DNA from: Oscillospiraceae bacterium
GTDB lineage: Bacteria; Bacillota; Clostridia; Oscillospirales; CAG-272
Direction of reading: 5' to 3'
Length of the DNA stretch: 40,856 nt
Assembly: GCA_015063855.1 (NCBI GenBank)
Contig: SVTI01000011.1
Coordinates: 1-40,856, forward strand
Part shown: in pieces, positions 15,653 to 25,483 of the stretch
Numbering within the stretch: the stretch's first letter is position 1
Layout of the letters: each line of letters starts with the position of its first letter
Translations under genes and position numbers: made by a program
The notes under the pieces: model-generated
Database searches by the model: none
What the model was told of the DNA's origin: nothing
Seen by the model: the letters and a program-made list of their open reading frames with translations, nothing else

Positions 15653-17575
15653 TCAGCCGATCTTTTCGGTCTTGAGCTGTCTTGAAGAAGCGTACTCGTA
15701 AGCTACAGAGCCCTCTTCACAGATTACAGCGGAGATAGCGGGGATCATTTCACCGGGCTTTTCGCTGTTGGGTCTCTCGAATGCTCTGGATTCGTCAAGA
15801 ACGTTGTCACCGATATAGGTTACGGATGCGGGGATAGTGATTGTATCAAGGTTAGGACAGTTTGCGTTGAATTCCTCGTCAGCGATGAATACGCAGCCGT
15901 CGTTGATGGTTACCTTGGTGATAAGCTTGTATGCATCGGTGAATGCACCTGCGATACCTCTTACATCGTTGGGGATGGTAACCTCTGCTTCCTTACCTCT
16001 GTAGTCGATGAGGATGCCGTTCCAGGTGATGAAGTCGCCCTTATCCTTACAGAATGCGGGATACCACTTTGTGGTGTGGAATACGTCCTTACCGAGTCTT
16101 ACGATGTTTTCACCGCCTGTGATCTCGTTTACACGGTTGCAGTTCTTGAATGCCTCGTTGTCGATGAGCTCGATGGTGGAGGGAAGAGCTACAGCGTATC
16201 TGGTCTCAGCATCGGGACCTGTGGAGAGACAGTACTCAAATGCGTTCTTACCGATGGTCTTAAGACCTTCGTTGAGAGTAAGAGCTGTTACGTTCTCACA
16301 ACCCTGGAATGCATAATCACCTACGCTTACCGTAGCAGCAGAAAGTGTGATGGTTGTAGCAGCCTTATTGTTATAGAATGCCTGATTGCCGATTGCAGTC
16401 AAGGTGGAGGGGAATGTAACGTTAGCAAGAGCGGAGCACTCGTAGAATGCCTTTTCACCGATAGCTACGAGACCTTCGGGGAAGGTTACGCTTGTAACTG
16501 TGGTTTCGTTAACATTCTTTGCATCATATACAAGACCTGCGCCTACAAACTTGATACCCTCGGGGATCACGATGTCGGTCGCTGTACCTGTGTACTCGGT
16601 AGCTATACCTGCGAATACCTTGAAATCGCCGTTGGTCTCGGTGAAGAGAGCGTTCATGAATGCGTTCTTACCGATATTTGTGGTAGCTGCGCTGAAGTTG
16701 ATGTCCTTAAGACCGAGAGTATATACGAATGCCTCTGCATCGATGGTCTTGAGGTTATCGGATGTGGTGAGCGCATGGAGGTTCTTCTGGAAGAAGGACT
16801 CGGCTGCGATAGTGGTTACAGGCATATCGTCGATGGTTGCGGGAACGATAACGTTACCGGATGTGCCCTTATACTTGGTGATGGTTACCTCGTTATGTTC
16901 AACGGAGTACTCACAGTTATCAGAGTTAAGTACTGTGGGAACAAGAGCATCTGTAAGGGTAGGAACTACACCTGCTTCTACGTAATCAGCGAACATATCG
17001 TCTGCGGTGTAGCCAACCTCCTTAAGGCAAGCTGCGATATCCTCGATATCTCTGTCAAGGATGTCCTGGCTTAAACCGAAAATGGGGCTGCCGTTGGATG
17101 TTGCGGAAACGTAGTAGATGCCGAGAAGTGCCTTCTGGTCATCGTTTGCCTTAGCAAGGATCTTATTCTCATATGCGGAAGCGGAGAGAACTCTGGGAGC
17201 TAAGGGCATTGCCTTGATCTCGTCCTTGATGCCGAGATCGTTTACACAGATGGTCTCATAATCGCCGGTTGCCTCACCGATGGAGAGAAGCGCGCCGTCG
17301 TCAAAGGACTCATCGTATACAGTTACAACAACGGGTGTACGGCCGTTATCGATAACCTGCTGCTTTGCTGCCTCAAGATCGGCTGCGTCGATCTCGGTAG
17401 CGGTAATGGGCTCACCTGCCAAGGGAGCACCCTCAGCTACGGGTTCAGCTGTATCAGCTACTGTAGTTGTCTCTGCAGGCTTCTTTTCGCCGTCGTCCTT
17501 CTTACAGCTTGCGAAGGTCGCAACTGCACAAAGACAGAGAACGAGCGAAAGTGCTGTTAATAACTTTCTTTTCAT
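15653..17575 (-). CDS. Leucine-rich-repeat (BspA-like) lipoprotein
   Basis: 640 residues with a lipoprotein signal (MKRKLLTALSLVLCLCAV, Cys after TFAS at about residue 24) and an acidic Thr/Ala/Pro linker to about 60. An unassigned region (about 60-210) follows, and then many LRR_5 units from about 215 to 600 with the cycle seen in FPEGLVAIGEKAFYECSAL and FPSTLTAIGNQAFYNNKA. Such proteins are surface-exposed and bind proteins or glycans; the ligand is not readable. ATG follows AAAGGAGAAAAATT. Single-gene unit with terminator. Repeat arrays of this kind expand and contract, so length may vary between strains. Confidence 0.88.
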   Translation of the reverse strand: MKRKLLTALSLVLCLCAVATFASCKKDDGEKKPAETTTVADTAEPVAEGAPLAGEPITATEIDAADLEAAKQQVIDNGRTPVVVTVYDESFDDGALLSIGEATGDYETICVNDLGIKDEIKAMPLAPRVLSASAYENKILAKANDDQKALLGIYYVSATSNGSPIFGLSQDILDRDIEDIAACLKEVGYTADDMFADYVEAGVVPTLTDALVPTVLNSDNCEYSVEHNEVTITKYKGTSGNVIVPATIDDMPVTTIAAESFFQKNLHALTTSDNLKTIDAEAFVYTLGLKDINFSAATTNIGKNAFMNALFTETNGDFKVFAGIATEYTGTATDIVIPEGIKFVGAGLVYDAKNVNETTVTSVTFPEGLVAIGEKAFYECSALANVTFPSTLTAIGNQAFYNNKAATTITLSAATVSVGDYAFQGCENVTALTLNEGLKTIGKNAFEYCLSTGPDAETRYAVALPSTIELIDNEAFKNCNRVNEITGGENIVRLGKDVFHTTKWYPAFCKDKGDFITWNGILIDYRGKEAEVTIPNDVRGIAGAFTDAYKLITKVTINDGCVFIADEEFNANCPNLDTITIPASVTYIGDNVLDESRAFERPNSEKPGEMIPAISAVICEEGSVAYEYASSRQLKTEKIG

Positions 17576-17690
17576 AATTTTTCTCCTTTAATAATTATCA
17601 TAAAGAGTTTTGCAACTCAATTATATATTATTATGATGTATTTGTCAATGATTTTTTGCGAAATTGTAAACACTTGCAAAAATGTGGCAA

Positions 17691-19127
17691 TTAATATGCC
17701 TTACCCCAGTAAACGAGCTTATGAGCGGGCTTTCCGCAAACGATACACTTATCGTCGCAGGGCTCCTCATCGAAGGGCATACAGCGTGAGGATACGTCTG
17801 CCAATTCCTTTAACTTAAGCTCACATTCAAGATCTCCGCACCACATAGCACGCTTGAAGCCGGGCTTTGTCTGTGCGCTTTCGATAAATTCATCGAGATC
17901 CTTGGGGGTTTCTGTCATGTTTGCACGGCGCTCCATAGCATCATTAAAGAGACCCTTTGCCAATTCACAAAGAAGCTCGGGGATCTTTGTTTCAAGCTCG
18001 TCAAGGGATACGAAATACTTCTGACGGTTATCGCGGCGAACAAGCACGCACTGATTGTTCTCGATATCCTTGGGACCGAGCTCAAGGCGGAGGGGTACAC
18101 CCTTCATTTCATACTCGGAGAACTTCCATCCGGGGCTCTTGTCGCTTGCATCAATAGAGCATCTGAAGGACTTCTTAAGTCTCTCGGTTACCTCCTGAGC
18201 CTTCTCAAGAACGCCCTCCTTGTGCATCTGGATCGGAATGACCATTACCTGAATAGGTGCGATAGCAGGGGGAAGAACAAGGCCGTTATCATCACCGTGT
18301 GCCATGATGATAGCACCGATCATACGGGTAGAAACACCCCATGATGTCTGGTGACAATATTTAAGCTGATTGTCCTTATCAAGATACTGGATATCGAATG
18401 CCTTTGCAAAGCCGTCTCCGAAGTTATGGGAGGTACCGCCCTGAAGAGCCTTACCGTCATGCATAAGAGCCTCAACGGTGTATGTAGCCTTAGCACCTGC
18501 AAACTTTTCCTTGTCGGTCTTCTGTCCCTTGATTACGGGTATACAAAGATCCTTTTCAAAGAAATCTGCATAGATGCCGAGCATTCTTACTGTTTCTGCC
18601 TCAGCGTCCTCTGCGGTAGCGTGCATGGTATGACCCTCCTGCCAGAGGAACTCTCTCGAACGAAGGAAGGGACGTGTGGTCTTTTCCCATCTTACAACGT
18701 TACACCACTGATTGTAAAGCTTGGGGAGATCACGGTAGGATTTGATTATGTTTGCATAATGCTCGCAGAAAAGTGTCTCGGAGGTAGGTCTGACACACAT
18801 TCTCTCCTGGAGTCTCTCGCTGCCGCCGTGGGTTACCCATGCAACCTCGGGAGCAAAGCCCTCAACGTGCTCCTTCTCCTTGTTGAGAAGGCTCTCGGGT
18901 ATAAAGAGGGGCATGCATACGTTTTCGTGACCGGTTTCCTTGAAACGGCCGTCAAGGATCTTCTGGATGTTTTCCCAGATAGCGTATCCGTAGGGGCGGA
19001 TGATCATACAGCCCTTAACGGAAGAGTAGTCGATGAGGTCAGCCTTCTTTACAATGTCTGTATACCACTGCGCGAAGTCCTCGTCCATCGAGGTTATTTC
19101 TTCAACTAATTTCTTATCTTTTGCCAT
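17691..19127 (-). CDS. proS: Prolyl-tRNA synthetase, short (archaeal/eukaryotic-type) form
   Basis: Charges tRNA-Pro in the cytosol. The 478 residues, the absence of the bacterial insertion domain and the C-terminal zinc-binding tail ([13 protein letters not shown]) mark the ProS type 3 group. Class II motifs: motif 2 near [39 protein letters not shown] and motif 3 near [11 protein letters not shown]; the anticodon-binding domain covers about 290-400. ATG follows AAGAGGAAAATAAA. The promoter at 19162-19190 is a perfect sigma-A match overlapping the end of the upstream yfhO-like gene. The leader is only about 30 nt, so there is no T-box. Confidence 0.95.
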   Translation of the reverse strand: MAKDKKLVEEITSMDEDFAQWYTDIVKKADLIDYSSVKGCMIIRPYGYAIWENIQKILDGRFKETGHENVCMPLFIPESLLNKEKEHVEGFAPEVAWVTHGGSERLQERMCVRPTSETLFCEHYANIIKSYRDLPKLYNQWCNVVRWEKTTRPFLRSREFLWQEGHTMHATAEDAEAETVRMLGIYADFFEKDLCIPVIKGQKTDKEKFAGAKATYTVEALMHDGKALQGGTSHNFGDGFAKAFDIQYLDKDNQLKYCHQTSWGVSTRMIGAIIMAHGDDNGLVLPPAIAPIQVMVIPIQMHKEGVLEKAQEVTERLKKSFRCSIDASDKSPGWKFSEYEMKGVPLRLELGPKDIENNQCVLVRRDNRQKYFVSLDELETKIPELLCELAKGLFNDAMERRANMTETPKDLDEFIESAQTKPGFKRAMWCGDLECELKLKELADVSSRCMPFDEEPCDDKCIVCGKPAHKLVYWGKAY

Positions 19128-19161
19128 TTTATTTTCCTCTTAAATAATAATGTTAAATTTT

Positions 19162-19190
19162 ATTATATACCAATCATCGGCTGATGTCAA
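19162..19190 (-). promoter_or_regulatory. Perfect-consensus sigma-A promoter of proS
   Basis: Minus strand TTGACA (19190-19185), 17 nt, TATAAT (19167-19162): all twelve bases match consensus. The -35 lies in the last codons of the membrane protein gene. Confidence 0.9.
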
Positions 19191-21894
19191 CCAAGTTGCG
19201 GTACCTTTTTTCTCTTTTCTTTCTCATTACCGCATCGAGTATCGCTACGGAAAGGAAAACTGCCGTTCCCGCTATACTGAATATTCTTCCGTAGAATATC
19301 GCATCCGAGCGGTAGAAGAACTCTATATCATGCTCACCGGGAGCTATTTTTACACAGAGAAGCGAATCCACAGTCTTCTCTGTCTCTACATCCTTGCCGT
19401 CTATTTTTACGTGCCAGCCCTCGTCATAGGGGATGGTGGTAAAGAGGGTCGTATCCCCGTCCTTGATATTGACACTACCCTTGAGCTCGGTGGCGGAATG
19501 CTCAGTTATTTTACATACAGAGTCCTGAAGCCTCGGCATTACCTCCTCAAAGAGCTCCTTGTCAAGGTAGTAGAAATACTGCTTAGGCAGATCTCTGTCC
19601 TTGATATATACCTTAAGCTCGTCGCCTATGGTAAGGTTGACCGTGATGCCCATGCCCTCTTCAAAATCGCCTAATTTCTTTATACGGTGGGTCTCATTTG
19701 CCATATAGGTTCCCATAGCGGCACCCTTGACGGTGAGCTTCATCTCACGGGGAAAGTCGGAGGGGATATACATATATACGGGATCATCTGTTACCGTCTC
19801 GATATGAAATTCAAGAGATGCGGACTTGCTCTCGTCGAGGGGAGCGTACTTGGTGTGTCCGCCTTCAACGAAGGAGGTTACTATATTGCGCTTATGCATT
19901 GGCTGATCAAGCTCGATCTCCTTGAAGAGCTCTATCGTTTCATCCTCACCGAGCATTGCCGTGACCATGTCGTTCATGAAGATGAAGGGATTGTAATATT
20001 TGTCAAGCTTCATGGAAGCTATGTCGTTGTCTACACCGTAGGCTATGGGCAGAGCGTAGGGATTGTAATAAGCCTCAAGCCCTGTTCCCTCATCCTTGGT
20101 ATAGAGGGTGTATAAGCCCTCGCCGTCATAGTAATAGGAGCTGTCATTACCGACAGAGGTCTTGAGAGCCGGATCTGTGATGATGTATTTTACACCTAAG
20201 AGAGAGTCGGAAACGGGAGTTCCTCCGAGATATTTTGACCAGTGAGACTTGGAGGAGAGTCCTAATTTATTAAGAAGGGTTATCTGTCTTTCGTTTAAGG
20301 TCGAGGTCGAGTTTGACAGACCCTTGATGCCTAAGGTGAGGTTGTCGTTTGTCTTACGGTGAAGAGTTTTTTCCATACGGAAGAATCCGTCATCCTTCTT
20401 GCTTACATCATCAACGATCGGTTGGATGCGGTCGATAAAGCTGTTATAGGATACCCTTGAGCTGATAACTACGTCCTCGTCAAGGTCCATTGTGGTCAGC
20501 ACCGAGGAGCAGAAGAGCTCAACGCATACCACAACGGCAAGAATGAGGGTAGCACCCCTTCCGAGATAGCCGTGCTTTACCGCATGGAGCACCAAAAGAA
20601 GCGCCGCAGTACAGAGAACAGTACCGAGAACGGCTGACATTCCGATATTGTAATAGCCGAGCTTGTGTACCGTGAAGAGTAGGAGTATCACGGCACATGC
20701 CGAGATTATTATCCTCTTATAGTCCTCTGATTCTATATTTGCCAGCACCTCATAGCTGAACACAAGGGTTATGAATATCAGCATGAAGCTGTATCGGTAG
20801 TTGAGCCAGTTCGGTGCCTGGAAGCCGTGCCAGAGAAGGTCAAGGGTGGATATTACAAAGGATAAGAAGAATACCGCCAGTAACGCTCCGCCCATCATCT
20901 TCTTTCTTGTGCTTATCTTTTTTGAGAAGAAATAGAGGGGGAGAAGGATAAGCATAAGAGTTCCGCAGTATACGAAGGGTAAGCCCGAGGGCTCTACCGT
21001 ATCGTATGAGCCGAAGAAGAGCTTGGATATGAGATCCATCGGTGCGAATTTGAGGCTCGGATAGAAGTCGGGATCCGAGAAGGTAGTCTTACCGAAGGTG
21101 AGAGAATAATACGCGGGATAGAGCACCCATGCCGCCATAGCCACGGCTATAAGAGCCGATGAGCCTATACGTACAAGGGATTTTACGAAGTGAAAATCCT
21201 CGTAGTAGAAGTTGTTTTCGTGATCCTTGGAGTATGCGATATAGTAATAGAAGAAATATATCGCGGTGTAGATACAGATCATGTAGCCGATATAGTAGTT
21301 TGCCATCATGGAGAGAGCGAGGACTACCGTGAACATTACGAATCTGCGCTTTTTTATGAGCTGCTCTATGCCGTAGGTCAGAAGGGGAAGATATATAAGA
21401 AGATCTATCCACATGGTGTTGTGAGCCTGAACTATGGCATATGAGGAGAGGGCATACATGGTGGAAATGATGACCGTCTTTATATTGTCCGCCTTACGCG
21501 TTTTTGTAAGGTAGAAGGACATGGTAAGACCGCAGGCACCTGCTTTAAGAAGGAAGATGGTGAGCAGAGCTTCGGTTATCCAGCCGTCGGGGAAGAGAGC
21601 TGTAAGCAGAGAAAAGGGGCTTGCAAGATAGTATGCGAAGATACCCATAAATTCGCCGCCCATGGCACGAAGCCAGGTATAGGAGATGCTCCCGCCCTCC
21701 CTTATTATATCGCGGAATGCCTCAAAAAAGTATACGTACTGACCGTTGAGGTCGAGAACCAGCACAGAGCTGTCTCCAAAGGGCCATACCTCCATCGAGG
21801 CATAGTGTAAGCCCATTATGAAAAAGGGCACAAGGAAGGAGCAGAAATAAACACCGTATTTCAGGCTTATTACCTTATTTATAAGCTTGTTCAT
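19174..21894 (-). CDS. YfhO-family membrane glycosyltransferase-like protein
   Basis: 906 residues. About a dozen transmembrane segments in the first 500 residues (from VISLKYGVYFCSFLVPFFIM onward) are followed by a long extracellular domain (about 500-870) and a last membrane helix (IFYGRIFSIAGTAVFLSVAI). YfhO proteins belong to the GT-C-like group; in Bacillus and Listeria they help glycosylate teichoic acids (family knowledge). The conserved loop WPFGDSSVLVLDLNGQYVYF follows TM1. The start is set at 21894 (MNKLINKVISLKYG) because earlier codons are not membrane-protein-like; GGAGG lies 13 nt upstream, a little far. It follows DUF951 closely and probably shares its promoter. Confidence 0.88.
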   Translation of the reverse strand: MNKLINKVISLKYGVYFCSFLVPFFIMGLHYASMEVWPFGDSSVLVLDLNGQYVYFFEAFRDIIREGGSISYTWLRAMGGEFMGIFAYYLASPFSLLTALFPDGWITEALLTIFLLKAGACGLTMSFYLTKTRKADNIKTVIISTMYALSSYAIVQAHNTMWIDLLIYLPLLTYGIEQLIKKRRFVMFTVVLALSMMANYYIGYMICIYTAIYFFYYYIAYSKDHENNFYYEDFHFVKSLVRIGSSALIAVAMAAWVLYPAYYSLTFGKTTFSDPDFYPSLKFAPMDLISKLFFGSYDTVEPSGLPFVYCGTLMLILLPLYFFSKKISTRKKMMGGALLAVFFLSFVISTLDLLWHGFQAPNWLNYRYSFMLIFITLVFSYEVLANIESEDYKRIIISACAVILLLFTVHKLGYYNIGMSAVLGTVLCTAALLLVLHAVKHGYLGRGATLILAVVVCVELFCSSVLTTMDLDEDVVISSRVSYNSFIDRIQPIVDDVSKKDDGFFRMEKTLHRKTNDNLTLGIKGLSNSTSTLNERQITLLNKLGLSSKSHWSKYLGGTPVSDSLLGVKYIITDPALKTSVGNDSSYYYDGEGLYTLYTKDEGTGLEAYYNPYALPIAYGVDNDIASMKLDKYYNPFIFMNDMVTAMLGEDETIELFKEIELDQPMHKRNIVTSFVEGGHTKYAPLDESKSASLEFHIETVTDDPVYMYIPSDFPREMKLTVKGAAMGTYMANETHRIKKLGDFEEGMGITVNLTIGDELKVYIKDRDLPKQYFYYLDKELFEEVMPRLQDSVCKITEHSATELKGSVNIKDGDTTLFTTIPYDEGWHVKIDGKDVETEKTVDSLLCVKIAPGEHDIEFFYRSDAIFYGRIFSIAGTAVFLSVAILDAVMRKKREKRYRNLVDISR

Positions 21895-21929
21895 CTTGTT
21901 TTTGTATCCTCCGTTTTGTATCAGGTTGC

Positions 21930-22115
21930 TTACTTTGCTACCCGCTTGATATTTTTTTCCAGCTTTTCGCGGGCTACGGTCATATCTCTGCTGCAGCCCT
22001 CGCATACGACTCTTATATCCGAGCCGACTCTGAGCACCTTCATACGGTCCGAGCCGCAGGGATGCTTTTTTTTCATTATCAGGGTGTCGCCCACCTCAAA
22101 TTTGATTATTTCCAT
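21930..22115 (-). CDS. DUF951 family protein
   Basis: 61 residues. A small beta-rich protein with two CxxC-type or cysteine positions (HPCGSDRMKVLRVGSDIRVV, then CEGCSRDMTV). DUF951 members are widespread in Firmicutes, often near housekeeping genes, with no known function; the Cys pattern suggests metal binding. The start at 22115 follows CGGAGGAAAT with ideal spacing; a longer frame to 22172 lacks family similarity. First gene of a two-gene unit with the YfhO-like gene 35 nt downstream. Confidence 0.85.
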   Translation of the reverse strand: MEIIKFEVGDTLIMKKKHPCGSDRMKVLRVGSDIRVVCEGCSRDMTVAREKLEKNIKRVAK

Positions 22116-22143
22116 ATTTCCTCCGAAAAGGTCATTTGATGAT

Positions 22144-22172
22144 ATTATAACACGGATATGAAAATTTTTCAA
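22144..22172 (-). promoter_or_regulatory. Promoter of DUF951-yfhO
   Basis: Minus strand TTGAAA (22172-22167), 17 nt, TATAAT (22149-22144) with an extended TG one base before the -10. Confidence 0.8.
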
Positions 22173-22253
22173 GTACGAGGCGCTATTTAATCAATATACT
22201 ATATATTATAAAGATTTATTTACAAAAAATATTAAATTTACTGTATCTTATAT

Positions 22254-22283
22254 TTGACTTGGGAGGGCTTGTTGTGATATAAT
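22254..22283 (+). promoter_or_regulatory. Promoter of the ruvC-ruvA-ruvB operon
   Basis: TTGACT (22254-22259), 18 nt, TATAAT (22278-22283), about 53 nt before the ruvC ATG. No LexA-type SOS box (GAAC-N4-GTTY) was seen between it and the start. Confidence 0.75.
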
Positions 22284-22336
22284 ATAATGAATTATAATGC
22301 GATAATAGTATCTAAATCGAAAGGGAGGGCGAAAAA

Positions 22337-22834
22337 ATGATAATTCTCGGTATCGACCCGGGAATAGCCATCGTCGGCTACGGAGTTATCGACTATTCAA
22401 ATAACCGTTTTCACGTTCTTGATTACGGTGCTGTAACCACACCTGCCCATACCCCGATCGAGGACAGGCTGGAAACAGTCTATTCGGATATTACCGAGCT
22501 TATAAACAGATATCATCCTCATAGAATGTCTATCGAGGAGCTGTTCTTTAACAGTAACCAAAAGACTGCCATACAGGTCGCCGAAGCAAGAGGAGTCATA
22601 CTCCTTGCGGCGCGAAAAAACGGTGTCATCATCAATGAGTATACCCCCCTGCAGGTCAAGCAGGCGGTGGTAGGCTACGGCAGAGCTGAAAAGCAGCAGG
22701 TTCAGAGCATGATCACCACCATTTTAGGACTCAAAAGAGTTCCCAAGCCCGATGATACAGCCGATGCTCTGGCTTTAGCGGTATGCGATGCTCACGTGGG
22801 CGGCAGCCGCATCAAGGAATATTTCAATAATTGA
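22337..22834 (+). CDS. ruvC: Holliday junction resolvase RuvC
   Basis: Cuts Holliday junctions symmetrically, with RuvAB. The 165 residues match the family. Catalytic acids are in place: D7 in LGIDPGIAIVGYG, the glutamate pair in SIEELFFNSNQKTA (near 67) and the C-terminal aspartates in KPDDTADALALAVCDAH. ATG follows AAAGGGAGGGCGAAAAA. First gene of ruvC-ruvA-ruvB. Confidence 0.97.
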   Translation: MIILGIDPGIAIVGYGVIDYSNNRFHVLDYGAVTTPAHTPIEDRLETVYSDITELINRYHPHRMSIEELFFNSNQKTAIQVAEARGVILLAARKNGVIINEYTPLQVKQAVVGYGRAEKQQVQSMITTILGLKRVPKPDDTADALALAVCDAHVGGSRIKEYFNN

Positions 22835-22835
22835 C

Positions 22836-22902
22836 CGAGAAAGGAAATTTAACGTAAATTAGCTTCACCGCAATTTATCGAGAAAGGATATATAGCGTAA
22901 AA
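22836..22902 (+). repeat. Duplicated ruvA leader (two 24-bp direct copies)
   Basis: CGAGAAAGGAAATTTAACGT (22836 onward) and CGAGAAAGGATATATAGCGT (22879 onward) are 43 bp apart, about three quarters identical, and each carries an SD-like GAAAGGA. The second leads into the ruvA ATG at 22903; the first leads into TTAG and no start. Confidence 0.6.
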
Positions 22903-23511
22903 ATGCTTTATCATGTAAACGGAGAGCTTGTACTTTGTGATATGACGGTTGCCGTCGTAGAATGTGCAGGCGTAGGATATAAATTATTCATCAGCGGAAA
23001 TACTTTGGGAAAGATAGCAGACAAGCTTGGGCAGAGGGTTCGCCTCTTTACCTTTATGAAGGTCAGCGAGGATGCGGTGGATCTCTACGGCTTTGCCGAC
23101 GAGGAGGAGCTTGAAATATTTAAGCTTTTGATATCGGTATCCGGTGTAGGTGCAAAATCGGCAATTTCGATACTTTCGCTTCTTACCCCCTCTCGCTTTG
23201 CACAGGTGGTCAGCGCAGGTGATGCCAAGGCTATCTCTCAGGCACAGGGTATCGGTGCCAAGACTGCACAGCGCATAATCCTTGAGTTAAAGGATAAGAT
23301 AGCGAAGCAGTCCTTTGTACAGGATGAGGGTATACCGGGAGCATCGGCGGCAGGTGATATTCAGGACAATTTCACCGATGCCATAGACACACTTCTGGTA
23401 TTGGGCTATACACGTCGTGAGGCAACGGCTGCCCTTAAGGGAATAGATGCATCCCTCGGTCTTGAGGACGTTATTAAGGAAGCACTCAAAAAATTGGCAG
23501 GTAACAAGTAA
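22903..23511 (+). CDS. ruvA: Holliday junction branch-migration protein RuvA
   Basis: DNA-binding tetramer that holds the junction for RuvB. The 202 residues show domain I OB-fold (1-62, with [16 protein letters not shown]), domain II with two helix-hairpin-helix motifs ([18 protein letters not shown] and [19 protein letters not shown]), a linker and the C-terminal UBA-like domain III (about 155-200, [13 protein letters not shown]) that contacts RuvB. The stop overlaps the ruvB start as TAATG, so translation is coupled. Confidence 0.97.
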   Translation: MLYHVNGELVLCDMTVAVVECAGVGYKLFISGNTLGKIADKLGQRVRLFTFMKVSEDAVDLYGFADEEELEIFKLLISVSGVGAKSAISILSLLTPSRFAQVVSAGDAKAISQAQGIGAKTAQRIILELKDKIAKQSFVQDEGIPGASAAGDIQDNFTDAIDTLLVLGYTRREATAALKGIDASLGLEDVIKEALKKLAGNK

Positions 23512-24590
23512 TGATAGAGAAGAATAAGGATTTTGACGAGCTTGATATAGATTATGAAAACAGAATAGTCTCATCCTCCGAAAGTGAAGAGGATAAGGAC
23601 AGCGAGATATCCCTTCGTCCCCACTCCATCGACGAATACGTGGGTCAGGCTAAGGCTAAGGAGAATCTCAAGGTCTACATAGGTGCGGCGAAGATGAGAA
23701 AGGACTCCCTTGATCACGTGCTTCTCTACGGTCCTCCCGGTCTGGGTAAGACCACTCTTGCCTGCATTATGGCAAACGAGCTTGGTGTAAACCTCCGTGT
23801 GACCTCGGGTCCCGCTATAGAGAAGGCAGGCGACCTTGCCGCACTTCTTACAAACCTTTCCGAGAACGATATTTTATTTATCGACGAGATACACCGTCTC
23901 AACAGGTCTGTAGAGGAGATACTCTATCCCGCCATGGAGGACTATTCCCTTGACCTTATTATCGGTAAGGGTCCCTCTGCCAGAAGCATGAGGATACAGC
24001 TTCCCCGGTTCACTCTTGTAGGTGCTACCACAAGAGCGGGACAGCTCTCCACACCTCTTCGTGACCGCTTCGGTATCCTTCTTAAATTAGAGCTTTATTC
24101 CACCGAGGAGTTAGCCTCCATCGTTACCCGAAGTGCAGGTATTCTCGGTATAGCCATAGAGACAGACGGCGCTCTTGAGATAGCATCCCGTTCGAGAGGT
24201 ACTCCCCGTATTGCCAACAGACTCCTGAAGAGAGTCCGCGACTTTGCACAGTTCACGGGTAAGGAGTGTATCGACCGTGAGGCTGCGGGCTTTGCACTTG
24301 ACAGACTTGAGATAGACGAGCTCGGTCTTGACAATATCGACAGAAGAATGCTTGAAACCATTATAAAGATATACAACGGCGGTCCCGTGGGACTTGACAC
24401 TCTTGCCGCAACGGTAGGCGAAGAGGCAATTACCATCGAGGACGTTTATGAGCCCTACCTTATGCAGATAGGCTTTCTCTCCAGAACTCCGAGAGGACGT
24501 ATGGTGACAAGATTGGCTTACGAGCATCTCGGTATTCCCTTCAGAGGACAGAGCAGCTCTGCTTCGCAGCAGACTTTTTCACTTGAATAA
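23511..24590 (+). CDS. ruvB: Holliday junction branch-migration helicase RuvB
   Basis: AAA+ motor that drives branch migration. 359 residues, about 20 longer than usual at the N-terminus (an acidic lead to [13 protein letters not shown]). Walker [10 protein letters not shown] (near 75), Walker B DEIHRLNR, sensor 1 GATTRAG, arginine-finger region LRDRFG and the winged-helix C-terminus ending [11 protein letters not shown]. The start overlaps ruvA. The next gene begins 11 nt after the stop. Confidence 0.97.
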   Translation: MIEKNKDFDELDIDYENRIVSSSESEEDKDSEISLRPHSIDEYVGQAKAKENLKVYIGAAKMRKDSLDHVLLYGPPGLGKTTLACIMANELGVNLRVTSGPAIEKAGDLAALLTNLSENDILFIDEIHRLNRSVEEILYPAMEDYSLDLIIGKGPSARSMRIQLPRFTLVGATTRAGQLSTPLRDRFGILLKLELYSTEELASIVTRSAGILGIAIETDGALEIASRSRGTPRIANRLLKRVRDFAQFTGKECIDREAAGFALDRLEIDELGLDNIDRRMLETIIKIYNGGPVGLDTLAATVGEEAITIEDVYEPYLMQIGFLSRTPRGRMVTRLAYEHLGIPFRGQSSSASQQTFSLE

Positions 24591-24601
24591 GGAGTAGATT
24601 T

Positions 24602-25483
24602 ATGATATACGCAGATAAATGGCAGGAATATGAGCTTCTTGACTGCTCTGACGGTGAGAAGCTTGAAAGATGGGGTAAGTATATTTTAGTCCGTCCCGAT
24701 CCTCAGGCTATATGGAAGAATGAAAAGCACCATCCCCGCTGGAAGAATCCCGATGCCTCCTACCGACGCTCCAAAAAGGGCGGAGGTGCATGGAACGAGA
24801 ACCGTCTTCCCGAGGAGTGGACTATAGATTACGCTTCCCTTGATCTGAAATTCAAGATAAAGCCCACAGGCTTTAAGCATACCGGACTTTTTCCCGAGCA
24901 GGCCGCCAACTGGGAATGGTTCTCAGAGATAATCAAGAATGCCGGCAGACCCGTGAAGGTTCTCAATCTCTTTGCTTATACCGGCGGCGCTACCGTTGCC
25001 GCATCAAAGGCGGGAGCAAGTGTTGTTCATGTTGACGCCTCCAAGGGCATGGTCGCATGGGCAAAGGAAAATGCCGCACTCTCGGGTGTTGCCGACAGAC
25101 CCATAAGATATATAGTTGATGACTGCAAGAAGTTCGTTGAGCGTGAGATCCGTCGCGGTAATTTCTATGACGGAATCATCATGGACCCTCCCAGCTACGG
25201 CAGAGGTCCCAACGGTGAGATATGGAAGCTTGAGGACAGCGTTGACGATCTCGTTAAGCTGACCGCACAGCTGCTCTCCCCTGATGCCCTTTTCTTCCTG
25301 CTAAACTCCTATACCACCGGTCTCAGTGCGGGGACCATGGGGTACATACTTCATAATGCGATAACCAAGACCCACGGCGGCAAGGTTACAAGCGAGGAGC
25401 TCGGTCTTCCCGTAACACAGAGCGGCTCGGCTCTTCCCTGCGGTGCCGCCTCCCGCTGGGCGGGTCCGACCCGCGGCGAATGA
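24602..25483 (+). CDS. Class I SAM-dependent (rRNA-type) methyltransferase, repeat-derived C-terminus
   Basis: 293 residues. An N-terminal part (1-110) with PDPQAIWKNEKHHPRWKNP is followed by a Rossmann methyltransferase core: VLNLFAYTGGATVAASKAG (SAM loop), VDASKGMVAWAKENA, DDCKKFVERE and the catalytic MDPPSYGRG. This fits the RlmI/RlmK-like 23S rRNA cytosine methyltransferases; the exact target is not certain. ATG follows AATAAGGAGTAGATTT, and the gene ends the ruv operon. The family-like end LPCGAASRW is followed by AGPTRGE and a TGA that lie within a mobile repeat: 25460-25488 is identical to non-coding 3091-3120 reversed. The native last residues were therefore probably replaced. Confidence 0.88.
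   Translation: MIYADKWQEYELLDCSDGEKLERWGKYILVRPDPQAIWKNEKHHPRWKNPDASYRRSKKGGGAWNENRLPEEWTIDYASLDLKFKIKPTGFKHTGLFPEQAANWEWFSEIIKNAGRPVKVLNLFAYTGGATVAASKAGASVVHVDASKGMVAWAKENAALSGVADRPIRYIVDDCKKFVEREIRRGNFYDGIIMDPPSYGRGPNGEIWKLEDSVDDLVKLTAQLLSPDALFFLLNSYTTGLSAGTMGYILHNAITKTHGGKVTSEELGLPVTQSGSALPCGAASRWAGPTRGE

Noticed and set aside
16076-17074. Long cysteine-rich frame opposite the LRR gene
   Set aside because: Arises from the repeated codon pattern of the LRR array read backwards; no start signal.
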